Source of the DNA: DASQFQ01 sp963802905
Lineage (GTDB): Bacteria > Actinomycetota > Thermoleophilia > Solirubrobacterales > Solirubrobacteraceae
DNA: 64,000 nucleotides
Direction: 5' to 3'
NCBI GenBank assembly: GCA_963802905.1
Contig: CAWDKH010000022.1
Coordinates: forward strand, 1 to 64,000
Shown piece by piece: positions 54,732 to 62,895 of this stretch. The notes below the pieces were generated by a model. The model was not told the origin of the DNA and searched no databases. It saw only the letters and a list, made by a program, of their open reading frames with translations. The translations under genes and the position numbers were made by a program. The number at the start of each line of letters is the position of its first letter. Position 1 is the stretch's first letter.

Positions 54732-55316
54732 GTGCCCAGCGTGACCCGCATCGCCATCGTCGACCCCCAGCCGGCCATTCGCGCCGGGCTCACCGCGCTG
54801 CTGCGCTCGGAGCCCGGCCTCGTCCCCGTTGGCTCCGCCGGCACGGCGGAGGAGGCGCTTGAGCTCGTCGCGCGCACGGCGCCCGACATCGTCCTGCTCG
54901 AGCCGTACCTCGGCGTCGACGATGGTTTGCAGCTTTGCCGTCGCATCACCGGTGACGACGGCCCGCGCGTGGTCGCCTACACCGAGGCGTCCGACCCCGC
55001 ACTCGAGGTCGCCCTGCGCGTCGCCTGCGCCGACGGCGTCGTCAGCAAGCAGGCGACGCCTGACCAGCTGTTCGAGGCACTCCGAACCGTCGCCCGCGGC
55101 CGTACCGCGCTGCCGCCCTTGACCCCTGGGCAGCTGCGCGCGGCCGCGGCGCGCGTCGAGAGCGACGACTTCGCGCTGCTCGCGATGCTCGTCAACCGCA
55201 CCCCGGCCGCCGACGTGCGCGAGACGCTGAAGATGGACCGCCGCCGCTTCACCCGCCGCGTCGAGCGCCTGCTCGGCAAGCTGCGGCCGCGTCGCAGCAC
55301 CCCTGCACCGGCCTGA
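54732..55316 (+). CDS. Atypical receiver-domain protein (Asp to Glu)
   Basis: 194 residues. The receiver fold is clear (TRIAIVDPQPAIRAGLTALL, then EALELVARTAPDIVLLE, then RVVAYTEASDP and ADGVVSKQATPDQLFEALRT). However, the phospho-acceptor position is Glu57 instead of Asp, and the second acidic residue of the magnesium site is Pro12. Thr84 and Lys106 are kept. Glu can mimic the phosphorylated state, so it may be constitutively active or phosphorylation-independent. The C-terminal region (about residues 130-190) is a short helical, possibly HTH-like, basic domain not recognisable as LuxR-type. Start GTG 54732 or 54741. Confidence 0.75.
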   Translation: MPSVTRIAIVDPQPAIRAGLTALLRSEPGLVPVGSAGTAEEALELVARTAPDIVLLEPYLGVDDGLQLCRRITGDDGPRVVAYTEASDPALEVALRVACADGVVSKQATPDQLFEALRTVARGRTALPPLTPGQLRAAAARVESDDFALLAMLVNRTPAADVRETLKMDRRRFTRRVERLLGKLRPRRSTPAPA

Positions 55317-55330
55317 GCATCGCCGTCGGC

Positions 55331-55336
55331 TAGCCT
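55331..55336 (+). promoter_or_regulatory. -10-like box TAGCCT, leaderless start of clpP
   Basis: TAGCCT ends 7 nt before ATG 55344, with no Shine-Dalgarno between. Confidence 0.45.
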
Positions 55337-55343
55337 GCGGTGC

Positions 55344-55925
55344 ATGCCGCTGGTTCCGATGGTCATCGAGCGCACCGCCCGCGGAGAGCGCGAATTCGAC
55401 ATCTACTCGCGCCTCCTCAACGAGCGCATCATCTTCCTCGGCCACCCCGTGGACGACATGGTCGCCAACCTGGTCGTCGCGCAGATGCTCCACCTCGAGT
55501 CCCAGGACCCGGACAAGGACATCTCGCTGTACATCAACACGCCGGGTGGCTCGATCTACGCCGGCCTCGCGATCTACGACACGATGCAGTTCATCAAGCC
55601 CGATGTCTCGACGATGGTCGTCGGCATCGCGATGTCGATGGGCTCGCTGCTGCTGGCCGGCGGCGCCCCCGGCAAGCGCATGTCGCTGCCGAACTCGCGC
55701 ATCCTGATCCATCAGCCGTCCGCGGGCTTCGAAGGCCAGGCGACCGACATCGAGATCCACGCCGCCGAGATCCTCAAGACACGCAAGAAGATCGACGAGA
55801 TCTACTCGAAGCACACGGGCCAGACCGAGGAGCAGGTCCGCCTCGACATGGAGCGCGACCGCTTCTTCAAGCCCGACCAGGCCGCCGAGTACGGCCTGAT
55901 CGATCGCGTGATCCACGAGCACTGA
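55344..55925 (+). CDS. clpP: ATP-dependent Clp protease proteolytic subunit
   Basis: 193 residues, usual length. It forms the tetradecameric serine protease fed by ClpX or ClpC. The triad is Ser98 (GIAMSMGS), His123 (RILIHQPSAG) and Asp172 (MERDRFF). The N-terminus VIERTARGEREFDIYSRLL and IYINTPGG-like LYINTPGGSIYAGLAIYD are diagnostic. The family usually has Q/A before A-S-M-G; Ile-Ala-Met here is slightly unusual. No clpX or second clpP is in the window. The stop overlaps the next gene's start (TGATG). Confidence 0.95.
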   Translation: MPLVPMVIERTARGEREFDIYSRLLNERIIFLGHPVDDMVANLVVAQMLHLESQDPDKDISLYINTPGGSIYAGLAIYDTMQFIKPDVSTMVVGIAMSMGSLLLAGGAPGKRMSLPNSRILIHQPSAGFEGQATDIEIHAAEILKTRKKIDEIYSKHTGQTEEQVRLDMERDRFFKPDQAAEYGLIDRVIHEH

Positions 55926-56245
55926 TGCGGGTCGCGCTGGTCGTCGGGCTCGCGTTCGCCGCGCTCGCGCTGCTTCCGGGCGCCGCGCAGGCCAAGAACT
56001 GCGGGCGCAAGGCACTCGGCGAGGGCTCCGGCACCTCGTCGGCCCGCGTCATCACGCGCAACCTCTCCTGCAAGCGCGGCACCTCGATCCTCGACCGCTG
56101 GTACGCGAAGGCCGACACGGTCTGCGCCGGCGGCGCCTGCCCGGTGATCCGGATCTCCGGCTACCGCTGCACGCAGTCGAAGACGAAGCCGCGCGCCCGC
56201 TGCGTGAAGGGCAAGCGGGTCGCGCGGGCGGAGTTCGGGCTCTAA
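55925..56245 (+). CDS. Small secreted Cys-rich protein
   Basis: 106 residues. The Sec signal is VALVVGLAFAALALLPGAAQ, cleavage after AQA. The mature domain is basic with Cys in NCGRKAL, NLSCKRGTSILDRWYAK, VCAGGACPVI, GYRC and ARCVKGKR, ending in a beta strand (RAEFGL). The LSC-x(n)-GYRC-x(n)-RC-x(n)-F order matches the C-terminal domain of the protein encoded at 7440-8181 and resembles that at 4895. The gene is translationally coupled to clpP, an odd partner for an exported protein. Function unknown. Confidence 0.7.
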   Translation: MRVALVVGLAFAALALLPGAAQAKNCGRKALGEGSGTSSARVITRNLSCKRGTSILDRWYAKADTVCAGGACPVIRISGYRCTQSKTKPRARCVKGKRVARAEFGL

Positions 56246-57036
56246 CTCCTGATCGCCACGTCGTGCTCGAGCACGCCGAGGCCCTCGATCTCGATCCGCA
56301 CCACGTCGCCGTCGGCGAGGAACTGCGGCGGGTCCATCGCCTGACCGACCCCCTCGGGCGTGCCGGTGAGGATGAGGTCGCCCGGCTCGAGCGTGATCGT
56401 CTCGGCGATGAAGTCGACGAGCGCCTGCGGCCCGAAGATCAGGTCAGCGGTCGTTGAGTCCTGCCGGACCTCGCCGTTGACCTGCGAGCCGATCCGCAGC
56501 GCCTGCGCGTCGGGGACCTCGTCGGCGGTCGTGATCCACGGGCCCCAGGGGCAGGAGCCGTCGAAGCCCTTGGCGCGCGTCCACTGCGTCTCGCGCTTCT
56601 GGAGGTCGCGGGCGGACAGGTCGTCGGCGACCGCGTAGCCGGCGATCGCGGTCCCGCCCCCGCAGACCACGACGAGCTCGGCCTCGTAGTCGAGCCGGTG
56701 ACTCGGCAGCGGCCGGGACCTCGACCCGCCCGACGCCGGGCACGCTCGAGCTCGGGAGCTTCATGAACACCATCGGCACCTCCGGCGGCTCCTTGCCGGT
56801 CTCGGCGGCGTGCTTGGCGTAGTTGAGCCCGATCCCGAAGATCGCGCGCGGCAGCGCGATCGGGGCGAGCAGGCGGACGTCGGCGAGCCCGAACTCGTCG
56901 CCGTCGGCCGGGCGTGCGTGTCGCCGGTGGCGATGCGGTCGTGGACCGAGCCCGAGGCGAAGGCGACGACGGTCTCGCCGCGCACCTCACCCGCCTGCTC
57001 GGTGCCGTCAGGAGTCAGAAAGGTGGCTAGGCGCAT
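56242..57036 (-). CDS. Fumarylacetoacetate hydrolase (FAH) family protein (frame-broken)
   Basis: About 265 residues. The N-terminal domain starts MRLATFLTPDGTEQAGEVRG; frame breaks fall near 56915 (resuming GDEFGLADVRLLAPI) and near 56700. The catalytic domain has IFGIGLNYAKHAAETG, ADDLSARDLQKRETQW, KGFDGSCPWGPWITTADEVP and LILTGTPEGVGQAMDPP, the standard FAH metal-binding and loop motifs. Members hydrolyse or decarboxylate acylpyruvates and related dioxo acids in aromatic or sugar-acid degradation. The substrate is unknown. TACGAT lies 8 nt upstream of ATG 57036. Confidence 0.85.
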
Positions 57037-57044
57037 GGCGGGGC

Positions 57045-57050
57045 ATCGTA
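57045..57050 (-). promoter_or_regulatory. -10-like box TACGAT, leaderless start
   Basis: TACGAT (minus strand) ends 8 nt before ATG 57036. Confidence 0.4.
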
Positions 57051-57107
57051 CTTTCGTCGGGGCTTCTCCCCATTGCTCGTCGCCGATCGAGGAGAATGGG
57101 CCGTCTA

Positions 57108-58584
57108 ATGGATGTCGGAGCAATTCAGGCTGCCTCGGACGCGACGACCGCGTCGTACCGCTCGTTCGCCGACGCGACCCGCTCCGTGCTCGACCTGCTC
57201 GAGAATCACCTACCCGACGCGACGCTGTTCCTCTCGCACCTCGACCGCGGGCACAACGTGCACCGCATCGTCGACACGCGGGGCGGCGAGGGGTTCGGGC
57301 TGCAGGCCAACCAGGCGACGCCGCTGCGCGACTCCTACTGCGGGCGCATGGCCGAGGACATCGGCGCGCGCCGCGTCGACGACCTCGCCGCGCACCCGGC
57401 CTACGCGACCCTCGACGTCCAGCAGCAGCTCGGCGCCGTCTCCTACCTCGGCGTCCCGCTCGAGCTGTCCGACGGCACCCGCGTCGGCAGCCTGGCCGCG
57501 CTGTCGCGCGTGCCCGCCCGCTTCACCGACGGCGACGAGCAGCTGTTCGCCGTGCTCGCCCGCGTGCTGTCGAGCGAGCTCGAGCGCGAGAGCTCGACGC
57601 GCGACCTGCAGCGGATGACCGAGACGCTGCGCGAGCACGCGCGCGGGCTGGCCGCCCTCGGCCGCGTCACGAAGGCGCTGTCCGGCAGCCGCGACGCGCG
57701 GCCCGCGGTCTGCCGCGCGGCCTGCGAGGTCACCTCCTCCCCCGTCGCCTTCCTGCTCGAGCCGTCGGGCCGCGAGTTCGTCTCGACCGCGATGGTCGGC
57801 GTCGACATCGCGCCGGTGACGATCCAGCCGCGCGCCGGAGTCCGAGTACGGCAGCCGCGCGTTCACGTCGCGCCAGAGCTACTTCGTCGCCGACGCCCGC
57901 GCCCACCCGGCGCTCGCCGCGCCGCTGGTGGAGGCGACCGGCGCGCGCTCGGCGCTGTTCGAGCCGGTGCTGCGCGGCGATCAGATCGCCGGCGTGCTGA
58001 TCCTGATCTGGCGCCACGCCGTCGAGGCGATCCCCGACGCCGTCGCCGACATGCTCGCGCTGCTGGCCGCCCAGGCCGCGGTGGCGATCGAGCGCGAGGA
58101 GCTGCGCTCGCGCGTCGGCGCGCTCGCGCTCTCGGATCCGCTGACCGGCCTCGGCACCCGCCGCACCTGGGACGACGAGCTGCCGCGCGAGCTCGCCCGC
58201 GCCCGCCGCTCGGAGTCGCCGGTCTCGATCGCGGTCATCGACCTCGACCACCTGAGCGCGTTCAACATGCTGCGCAGCGAGCAGGAGGGCGACCGCCTGG
58301 TCAAGGAGTCCTCGTCCGCGTGGCGCGCGCAGCTCCGCGAGGTCGACATGATCGCGCGGCTGGAGGGCGCCGAGTTCGGCGTGATCCTGCCCGACTGCGG
58401 GCTCGGCGAGGCCTGTGACGTGCTCGAGCGCGTGCGCGCCGTGACGCCGCGCGGCCAGACCGCCTCGGCCGGCGTCGCCCGCTGGGACGGCGAGGAGCCG
58501 GCCGACCTGCTGCTCGCCCGCTGCGCCGACGCGCTCGCCGCCGCCAAGTCGGCCGGGCGCGATATGACGATCGCCGCGGACTAG
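57108..58584 (+). CDS. GAF-GAF protein with degenerate GGDEF domain (frame-broken)
   Basis: About 491 residues. The first GAF-like domain is at about residues 25-165 (LRDSYCGRMAEDIGARRVDD, AVSYLGVPLELSDGTRVGSL). A helical linker follows, then a second GAF-like domain after a frame break near 57840 (SRQSYFVADARAHPALAAPL, FEPVLRGDQIAGVLILIW). The C-terminus has a diguanylate-cyclase fold (LSDPLTGLGTRRTWDDELPR), but the GGDEF signature reads EGAEF, so cyclase activity is unlikely. It may act as a sensor or a GTP/c-di-GMP-binding pseudo-enzyme. ATG 57096 is an alternative start with a ribosome-binding site too close. Confidence 0.8.
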
Positions 58585-58966
58585 AGCGCGCGCGAGCCGC
58601 TCTCGGACGTCGGCGTCGCCGGCCTCGGCGCCGTCGTCGGTCCAGCGCCAGCTGACGCCGCCGGTGAGCTCGAACGTCGGCTGGTCGTGGTCCTCGATCG
58701 GACTCGACGTCGAGCCGGACGTAGACGACGCGGTCGTCCTCGTCGACGACGCTCGCGCGGGCGTAGGCGGTGACCGCGACGCCGGCGGCGAGGATCGTCA
58801 GCGCGCAGCGCGGGTCCTCGCGCAGGCGGGCGAGCGAGTCGCGCCTGTGGGCGAGCGCGAGGTGGATCGTGGCGTCGCCGCTGCGCGTGGCGGTGGAGAC
58901 GGGGATGGCGTGCGGCCCGGCCGTGGAGAGCACCGCGACGGTGCCCTCCGGCCAGTCAGGAAGCAT
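58583..58966 (-). CDS. Pyridoxamine 5'-phosphate oxidase-like (PPOX) protein (frame-broken, 3' end uncertain)
   Basis: N-terminus LPDWPEGTVAVLSTAGPHAI, then PVSTATRSGDATIHLALAHR, RDSLARLREDPRCALTIL and ASVVDEDDRVVYVRLDVE, the split-barrel core of small flavin/F420-dependent PPOX proteins. One extra base near 58697 breaks the frame; the continuation ESIEDHDQPTFELTGGVSW fits. A second indel near the end is needed to reach the stop at 58583-58585. Cofactor and substrate are unknown. It overlaps the upstream hypothetical gene by 11 bp. Confidence 0.7.
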
Positions 58967-59246
58967 CGGCGGTGACGCCGTGGTCCCTCAGGTACTCGAG
59001 GTAGTAGGGCCGCATCAGGTCGCCGACCTCGCCCTTGCCGGAATCGCTGATGTCGTCGAAGTGCGCACTCAGGCGCAGCATGTCGTCGTCCGACTTGTCG
59101 TACTCGCCGGCGGCGCTCTCGGCCACCGGGAGCATCTTCATCATCGTGTAGAAGAACTTCGCGTCGAAGTGCCGCCGCGCGCGCTTCACCGCGAGGTCGT
59201 GGAGCTCCTTCGAGGAGAGGGCGTCGAGTCCGTCGTCATCCGGCAT
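58956..59246 (-). CDS. Small acidic helical hypothetical protein
   Basis: 96 residues, no family recognised. It is likely all-helical and soluble: LSSKELHDLAVKRARRHFDA, FFYTMMKMLPVAESAAGEYD, RLSAHFDDISDSGKGEV and a tail DLMRPYYLEYLRDHGV. It starts ten bases after the helicase stop and overlaps the PPOX gene, so it is probably part of the same transcript. Function unknown. Confidence 0.65.
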   Translation of the reverse strand: MPDDDGLDALSSKELHDLAVKRARRHFDAKFFYTMMKMLPVAESAAGEYDKSDDDMLRLSAHFDDISDSGKGEVGDLMRPYYLEYLRDHGVTADAS

Positions 59247-59256
59247 ACCGCGGAGG

Positions 59257-60871
59257 CTATCGCCGCTTGCTCGCCTGGCGCTCGAGCAGGCGGTTGCCGC
59301 GCTCCAGCTGCTCGACGCTCGCCGCCGTCACGGAGCGGGCGCCGGTCTCGCGGTTGATGCGGCCGTGGATGACGCGGTGGGGCTCGCCGGTGCGGCGCGA
59401 GACCGCCGCGACGAGGGCGCGGCGCTCGTCGCGCAGCTGCTCGCGGCGGTCGTGGCGCGACTCGGGGGTCGCGACGGCGGTGGTGGTGAAGGCCGCGAGC
59501 GCGGCGGACGGCGCGGGCGCCGCGTCGGCGAACAGCTGCAGCGCGTCGCCGGGCGCGGTGGTCTGCAGCACGTCGTCGTCGCGGCGGGCGCTCGACCACA
59601 GGGCGCGGAACGCCTCGCTCGCCTCGGCGCGCTCGCGCTGCTCGGCGACCGCCTCGCCCTCGGCCTGCTGCTCGAGCGCGTGGTTGCGCTCCTCCTCGAT
59701 CCGGGTCGCGAGCTGCTTGAGCCGCGGGTCGGAGGCGAGGAAGAGGTGGCTCATCTGCTCCTTCGGCGTCGGCGTGCGGCGGACGAAGCGCCCCACCACC
59801 TGGCGGAAGAACAGCTCGGTGCGCGCGGTGGTCGCGTAGACGCCGACGCGCAGCCGCGGGACGTCGACGCCCTCGGAGACCATCAGCACCGACACGAGCC
59901 AGCGGCCCGAGCCGGCCGCGAAGCGCGCGATCCGCTCCGAGGCGCCGGCGCGTCTCGGAGGTCACGATCTCGGGTCGATCGCCGGAGATGCGAGCCAGCC
60001 GCTCGGCGAGCCGGTCGGCGTGCTCCATGTCGATCGCCACCACGAGCCCGCCGGCGTCCGGGTGCGGGCCGGCGCGCAGGTCGGTGAGGCGCGCGTCGGC
60101 GTCGCGCAGGACGTGGGAGATCCAGTCGCCCTCGGGGTCGAGCGCGGTGCGCAGGCGGCGAGCGGCCTCGGCGGCGGGCAGGCCGACGGAGAAGTCCGCG
60201 CTCCGGCGGCGGCCGTCGCTCATCCACTCCATGTCGCCGTCGTAGGTGTGGAACGTCACCGGGCGGCAGACGCCGTCGATCAGCGCCTCGGTGTAGCCGT
60301 AGGCGTAGTCGGCCTGCGAGACGCCGTCCTCGTCGTAGGTGATCCACGGGATCGGCGTGTTGTCGGAGCGGAACGGGGTGCCCGAGAGCAGCAGGCGGAA
60401 GCGCGCGCCCTCGAACGCGGCCTGCGCGCTGCGGCCCCACGCGGCCTGGTCGCCCATGTGGTGCGGCTCGTCGGCGAGCAGCAGCGTCGGGACCTCCTCG
60501 CAGCGGCGGCGATGGACCTTCGGCCCGGCGGCGAGCGTCTGGTAGGTGACGGCGATGCCGTGGCGGTCGCGGGGCTCGGGCCCGGCGGCGTTCGGGCGGT
60601 TGGGCTCGATGTCGAGCCCGTAGCGGGCGGCGTCGGCGGCCCACTGGCGGGCGATGTGGGTGGTCGGCGCGACGATGCAGACGCGCCCGACCCGGCCCTC
60701 GGCGAGCATCCGGTGCGCCACGTGCAGGCCGAACGTCGTCTTGCCCGCCGCGGGGGTCGCGGAGGCGAGGAAGGAGCGTCGGGAATGGGCGAGCACAGCC
60801 GCGACGGCCTCCTCCTGCCACGTTCGCAGAGGGCGGCCGGCGGGCCACGCGGGGAGCGTGCGGACCGGCAT
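59257..60871 (-). CDS. DExH-box helicase, superfamily 2 (frame-broken)
   Basis: About 538 residues. Domain 1: RTWQEEAVAAVLAHSRRSFL (Q-like), Walker A ATPAAGKTTFGLHVA, motif II LLLADEPHHMG (D-E-P-H), motif III SGTPFRSDNTPIPW. Near 59945 one indel breaks the frame. Domain 2: VSVLMVSEGVDVPRLRVGVY, motif VI RQVVGRFVRRTPTPKEQMSH. The layout fits the COG1061/XPB-like group of DNA or RNA translocases. The C-terminal extension is helical and basic, ending RLLERQASKRR. The nucleic-acid substrate is unknown. It lies 37 bp downstream of the cupredoxin gene on the same strand. Confidence 0.88.
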
Positions 60872-60908
60872 CAGCGGCGGCGCAAGCTAGCCGCCGGGTC
60901 GGTCGGAA

Positions 60909-61544
60909 CTAGCTTCGGTTGACGGTGAGGTTGGCGCTCATGCCGCGCTCTGCGTGCTCGGGCAGGGCGCAGAAGAGTTGCCAGGTGCCGGCTTTGAGGT
61001 TGAGCGTCTTCGCCTCGACCTCGCCGGACTGCAGCTCGCCGAACGCGTAGCTCTCGCCGTCGCCGTTCTTGCGGATCAGGTGGAGGTCGTGCGGATCCTC
61101 GGCGTAGGCGTTGTTGAACTCCACGCGGACGTTGCCGGAGAGGACCTCGGCCTTCGAGAGGGTGAGGAAGAACTCGCCCGAGATCACCTGCAGCGCCCGC
61201 GGGTTGGACGGCGGCAGGACGGGCACGTCGTGCCCAGGGTCCTCGGTGGGCGCCGGGGTCGGGACGGGCGCCGCCGTGCCAGGTGCGCTGGTGCCGCCGC
61301 TCGGCGCGGGCGCGCTCGGGGCCTGTGCGGTGGGCTTCCTGCGAGCCGCCGCGCGGCGCTTGCGCGCGAGGCAGCGTCGTCGGGCGGCGCGCTTCTTGTA
61401 CTTCTTGCAGGCCTTCTTCTTGGCCTTGGCCTTCTTCATCGCGGACTTCGCGACGGGGGCGTCCGGCCGCGCGAAGCCCGGGTCGGCGGCTGCGGGGAGG
61501 AGCGCCGCCACCAGCAGCGCGACGAGTGCGAGCCTGCGGATCAC
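60909..61544 (-). CDS. Exported cupredoxin-like protein
   Basis: 211 residues. The Sec signal is RRLALVALLVAALLPAAA. A Lys/Arg-rich region follows (AKAKKKACKKYKKRAARRR), then a Pro/Ala linker and a C-terminal cupredoxin domain (LQVISGEFFLTLSKAEVLSG, VRVEFNNAYAEDPHDLHLIR). The type 1 copper site is visible as His in DPHDLH and Cys-x4-His-x4-Met in FCALPEHAERGM. It is probably a blue-copper electron carrier or copper-binding surface protein. GTG 61544 overlaps the DUF1501 stop by 4 bp. Confidence 0.82.
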   Translation of the reverse strand: MIRRLALVALLVAALLPAAADPGFARPDAPVAKSAMKKAKAKKKACKKYKKRAARRRCLARKRRAAARRKPTAQAPSAPAPSGGTSAPGTAAPVPTPAPTEDPGHDVPVLPPSNPRALQVISGEFFLTLSKAEVLSGNVRVEFNNAYAEDPHDLHLIRKNGDGESYAFGELQSGEVEAKTLNLKAGTWQLFCALPEHAERGMSANLTVNRS

Positions 61545-62893
61545 CCCACCAGCACCGGTCGCTGGAACGACGAGGCGTTGGGGATGATCCCGGCGGCGTC
61601 GACGCCCAGCCACTGCTCCAGCAGCGAGCAGTAGACGGCGCGGAAGTCGGTCGTGTGGCGGAGGTTGTCGTCCTCGTCGAGCTGCGCGAGGCCCGGGAAC
61701 TCGCCGACCATCGTGCCCTTGGCCTGGGTGCCGATGACCATCGAGAGGCCGGCCGCGCCGTGGTCGGTGCCGCTGCCGTTCTCGTTCGGCCGGCGGCCGA
61801 ACTCGCTCCAGACGTTGACGAGCACGCGGTCGGCGAGCCCGCGCGCCTCGAGGTCGGCCTGGAAGGCGGCGAGCGACTGCGAGAACAGCGCCAGGTCGTT
61901 CGGCAGCGTGTTGGCCTGGTTGTCGTGGGTGTCGTAGCCGCCGTTGGCGTCGAGCGCGACGACCTTCAGCGGCAGCCCCATGTCGAGCATCTCCGCGAGC
62001 ACCGCCAGCCGCCGCGCGAAGCCGTCCTCGCTGGGGTAGGGCACCGCGGTCTGCCACGGCGCGTCGGTGCCCTGCAGCCCGGCCAGCTGGCCGCGCAGGC
62101 CGACGGTCTGCTTCGCCGCGTTGCGGGCCGAGCGCAGCTCCGCGTCGTCGGTGGCGAGCGTGCCCTGGACGCGCAGGGCGTCGATCAGCTTCGTGCGCAG
62201 GCCGCTGTCCCAGACGTCGCGGGCGTCGAGCGAGAAGTACTCCGGGTTGGAGACCGCCGCGACCGGGACGTTCGACGCCGCCAGCGCCGGCGCCAGCGAG
62301 TAGTCGAGCGACAGGCCCTGCAGCGGGTTGTCGCCCGCGCCGTGCTTGTCGAGGTAGCGGCCGAGCCAGCCGATCCGGCCGAACGGGTTGACCTCGCCGA
62401 CCTCCCAGTAGTGCCGCGACGTGAAGTGCGACTGGTTGGGGTCGCCGTAGCCGATCGCCGGCATGACCGAGACCTTGCCCGCGATGTGGAGGTCGCGCAG
62501 CGGCGCGGCGCTCGGGTGCCAGTGCAGCCGCGAGTCCTCGGCGAACACGTCGGCGCTGTTGCCGCTCGGGGTCAGCTTGAGGTTCGGCCGTAGCTGCGCG
62601 TAGCGGGCGTCGCCGACCGGCGCGAGCAGCGACATCGAGTCGAGCCCGCCGGAGAGGAAGATCGAGACGAGGACGGGCTGGACGGGGCCGCCCTGCGCGC
62701 GGGCGATGCCCTCCTCGAAGGCCATCCGCGAGAGCAGCGAGCCGCCGAACACCGACAGCGCGAGCCCGCTGCCGCGGGCCAGGAAGGAGCGGCGGTTGAG
62801 GCCGGTGCCGGCGGGCGTCGGCATGCCCGGCTCGATGCCGCGCAGGCCGCGGCCGGCTTGGGCTCGTGAGTAGTCGTCGCAGTGGCAGGCCAT
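61541..62893 (-). CDS. DUF1501 family protein (Tat-exported)
   Basis: 450 residues. The twin-arginine signal is NRRSFLARGSGLALSVFGGS. DUF1501 motifs are PVLVSIFLSGGLDSMSLLAP, QSHFTSRHYWEVGEVNPFGR, VVALDANGGYDTHDNQANTL, VNVWSEFGRRPNENGSGTDH and HGAAGLSMVIG, the alkaline-phosphatase-like fold with metal-binding Asp/His residues. It is almost always paired with DUF1800, as here (2 bp between them). The reaction is unknown; an envelope-associated sulfatase/phosphatase-like role has been proposed for related folds. Confidence 0.9.
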   Translation of the reverse strand: MACHCDDYSRAQAGRGLRGIEPGMPTPAGTGLNRRSFLARGSGLALSVFGGSLLSRMAFEEGIARAQGGPVQPVLVSIFLSGGLDSMSLLAPVGDARYAQLRPNLKLTPSGNSADVFAEDSRLHWHPSAAPLRDLHIAGKVSVMPAIGYGDPNQSHFTSRHYWEVGEVNPFGRIGWLGRYLDKHGAGDNPLQGLSLDYSLAPALAASNVPVAAVSNPEYFSLDARDVWDSGLRTKLIDALRVQGTLATDDAELRSARNAAKQTVGLRGQLAGLQGTDAPWQTAVPYPSEDGFARRLAVLAEMLDMGLPLKVVALDANGGYDTHDNQANTLPNDLALFSQSLAAFQADLEARGLADRVLVNVWSEFGRRPNENGSGTDHGAAGLSMVIGTQAKGTMVGEFPGLAQLDEDDNLRHTTDFRAVYCSLLEQWLGVDAAGIIPNASSFQRPVLVG

Positions 62894-62895
62894 GG

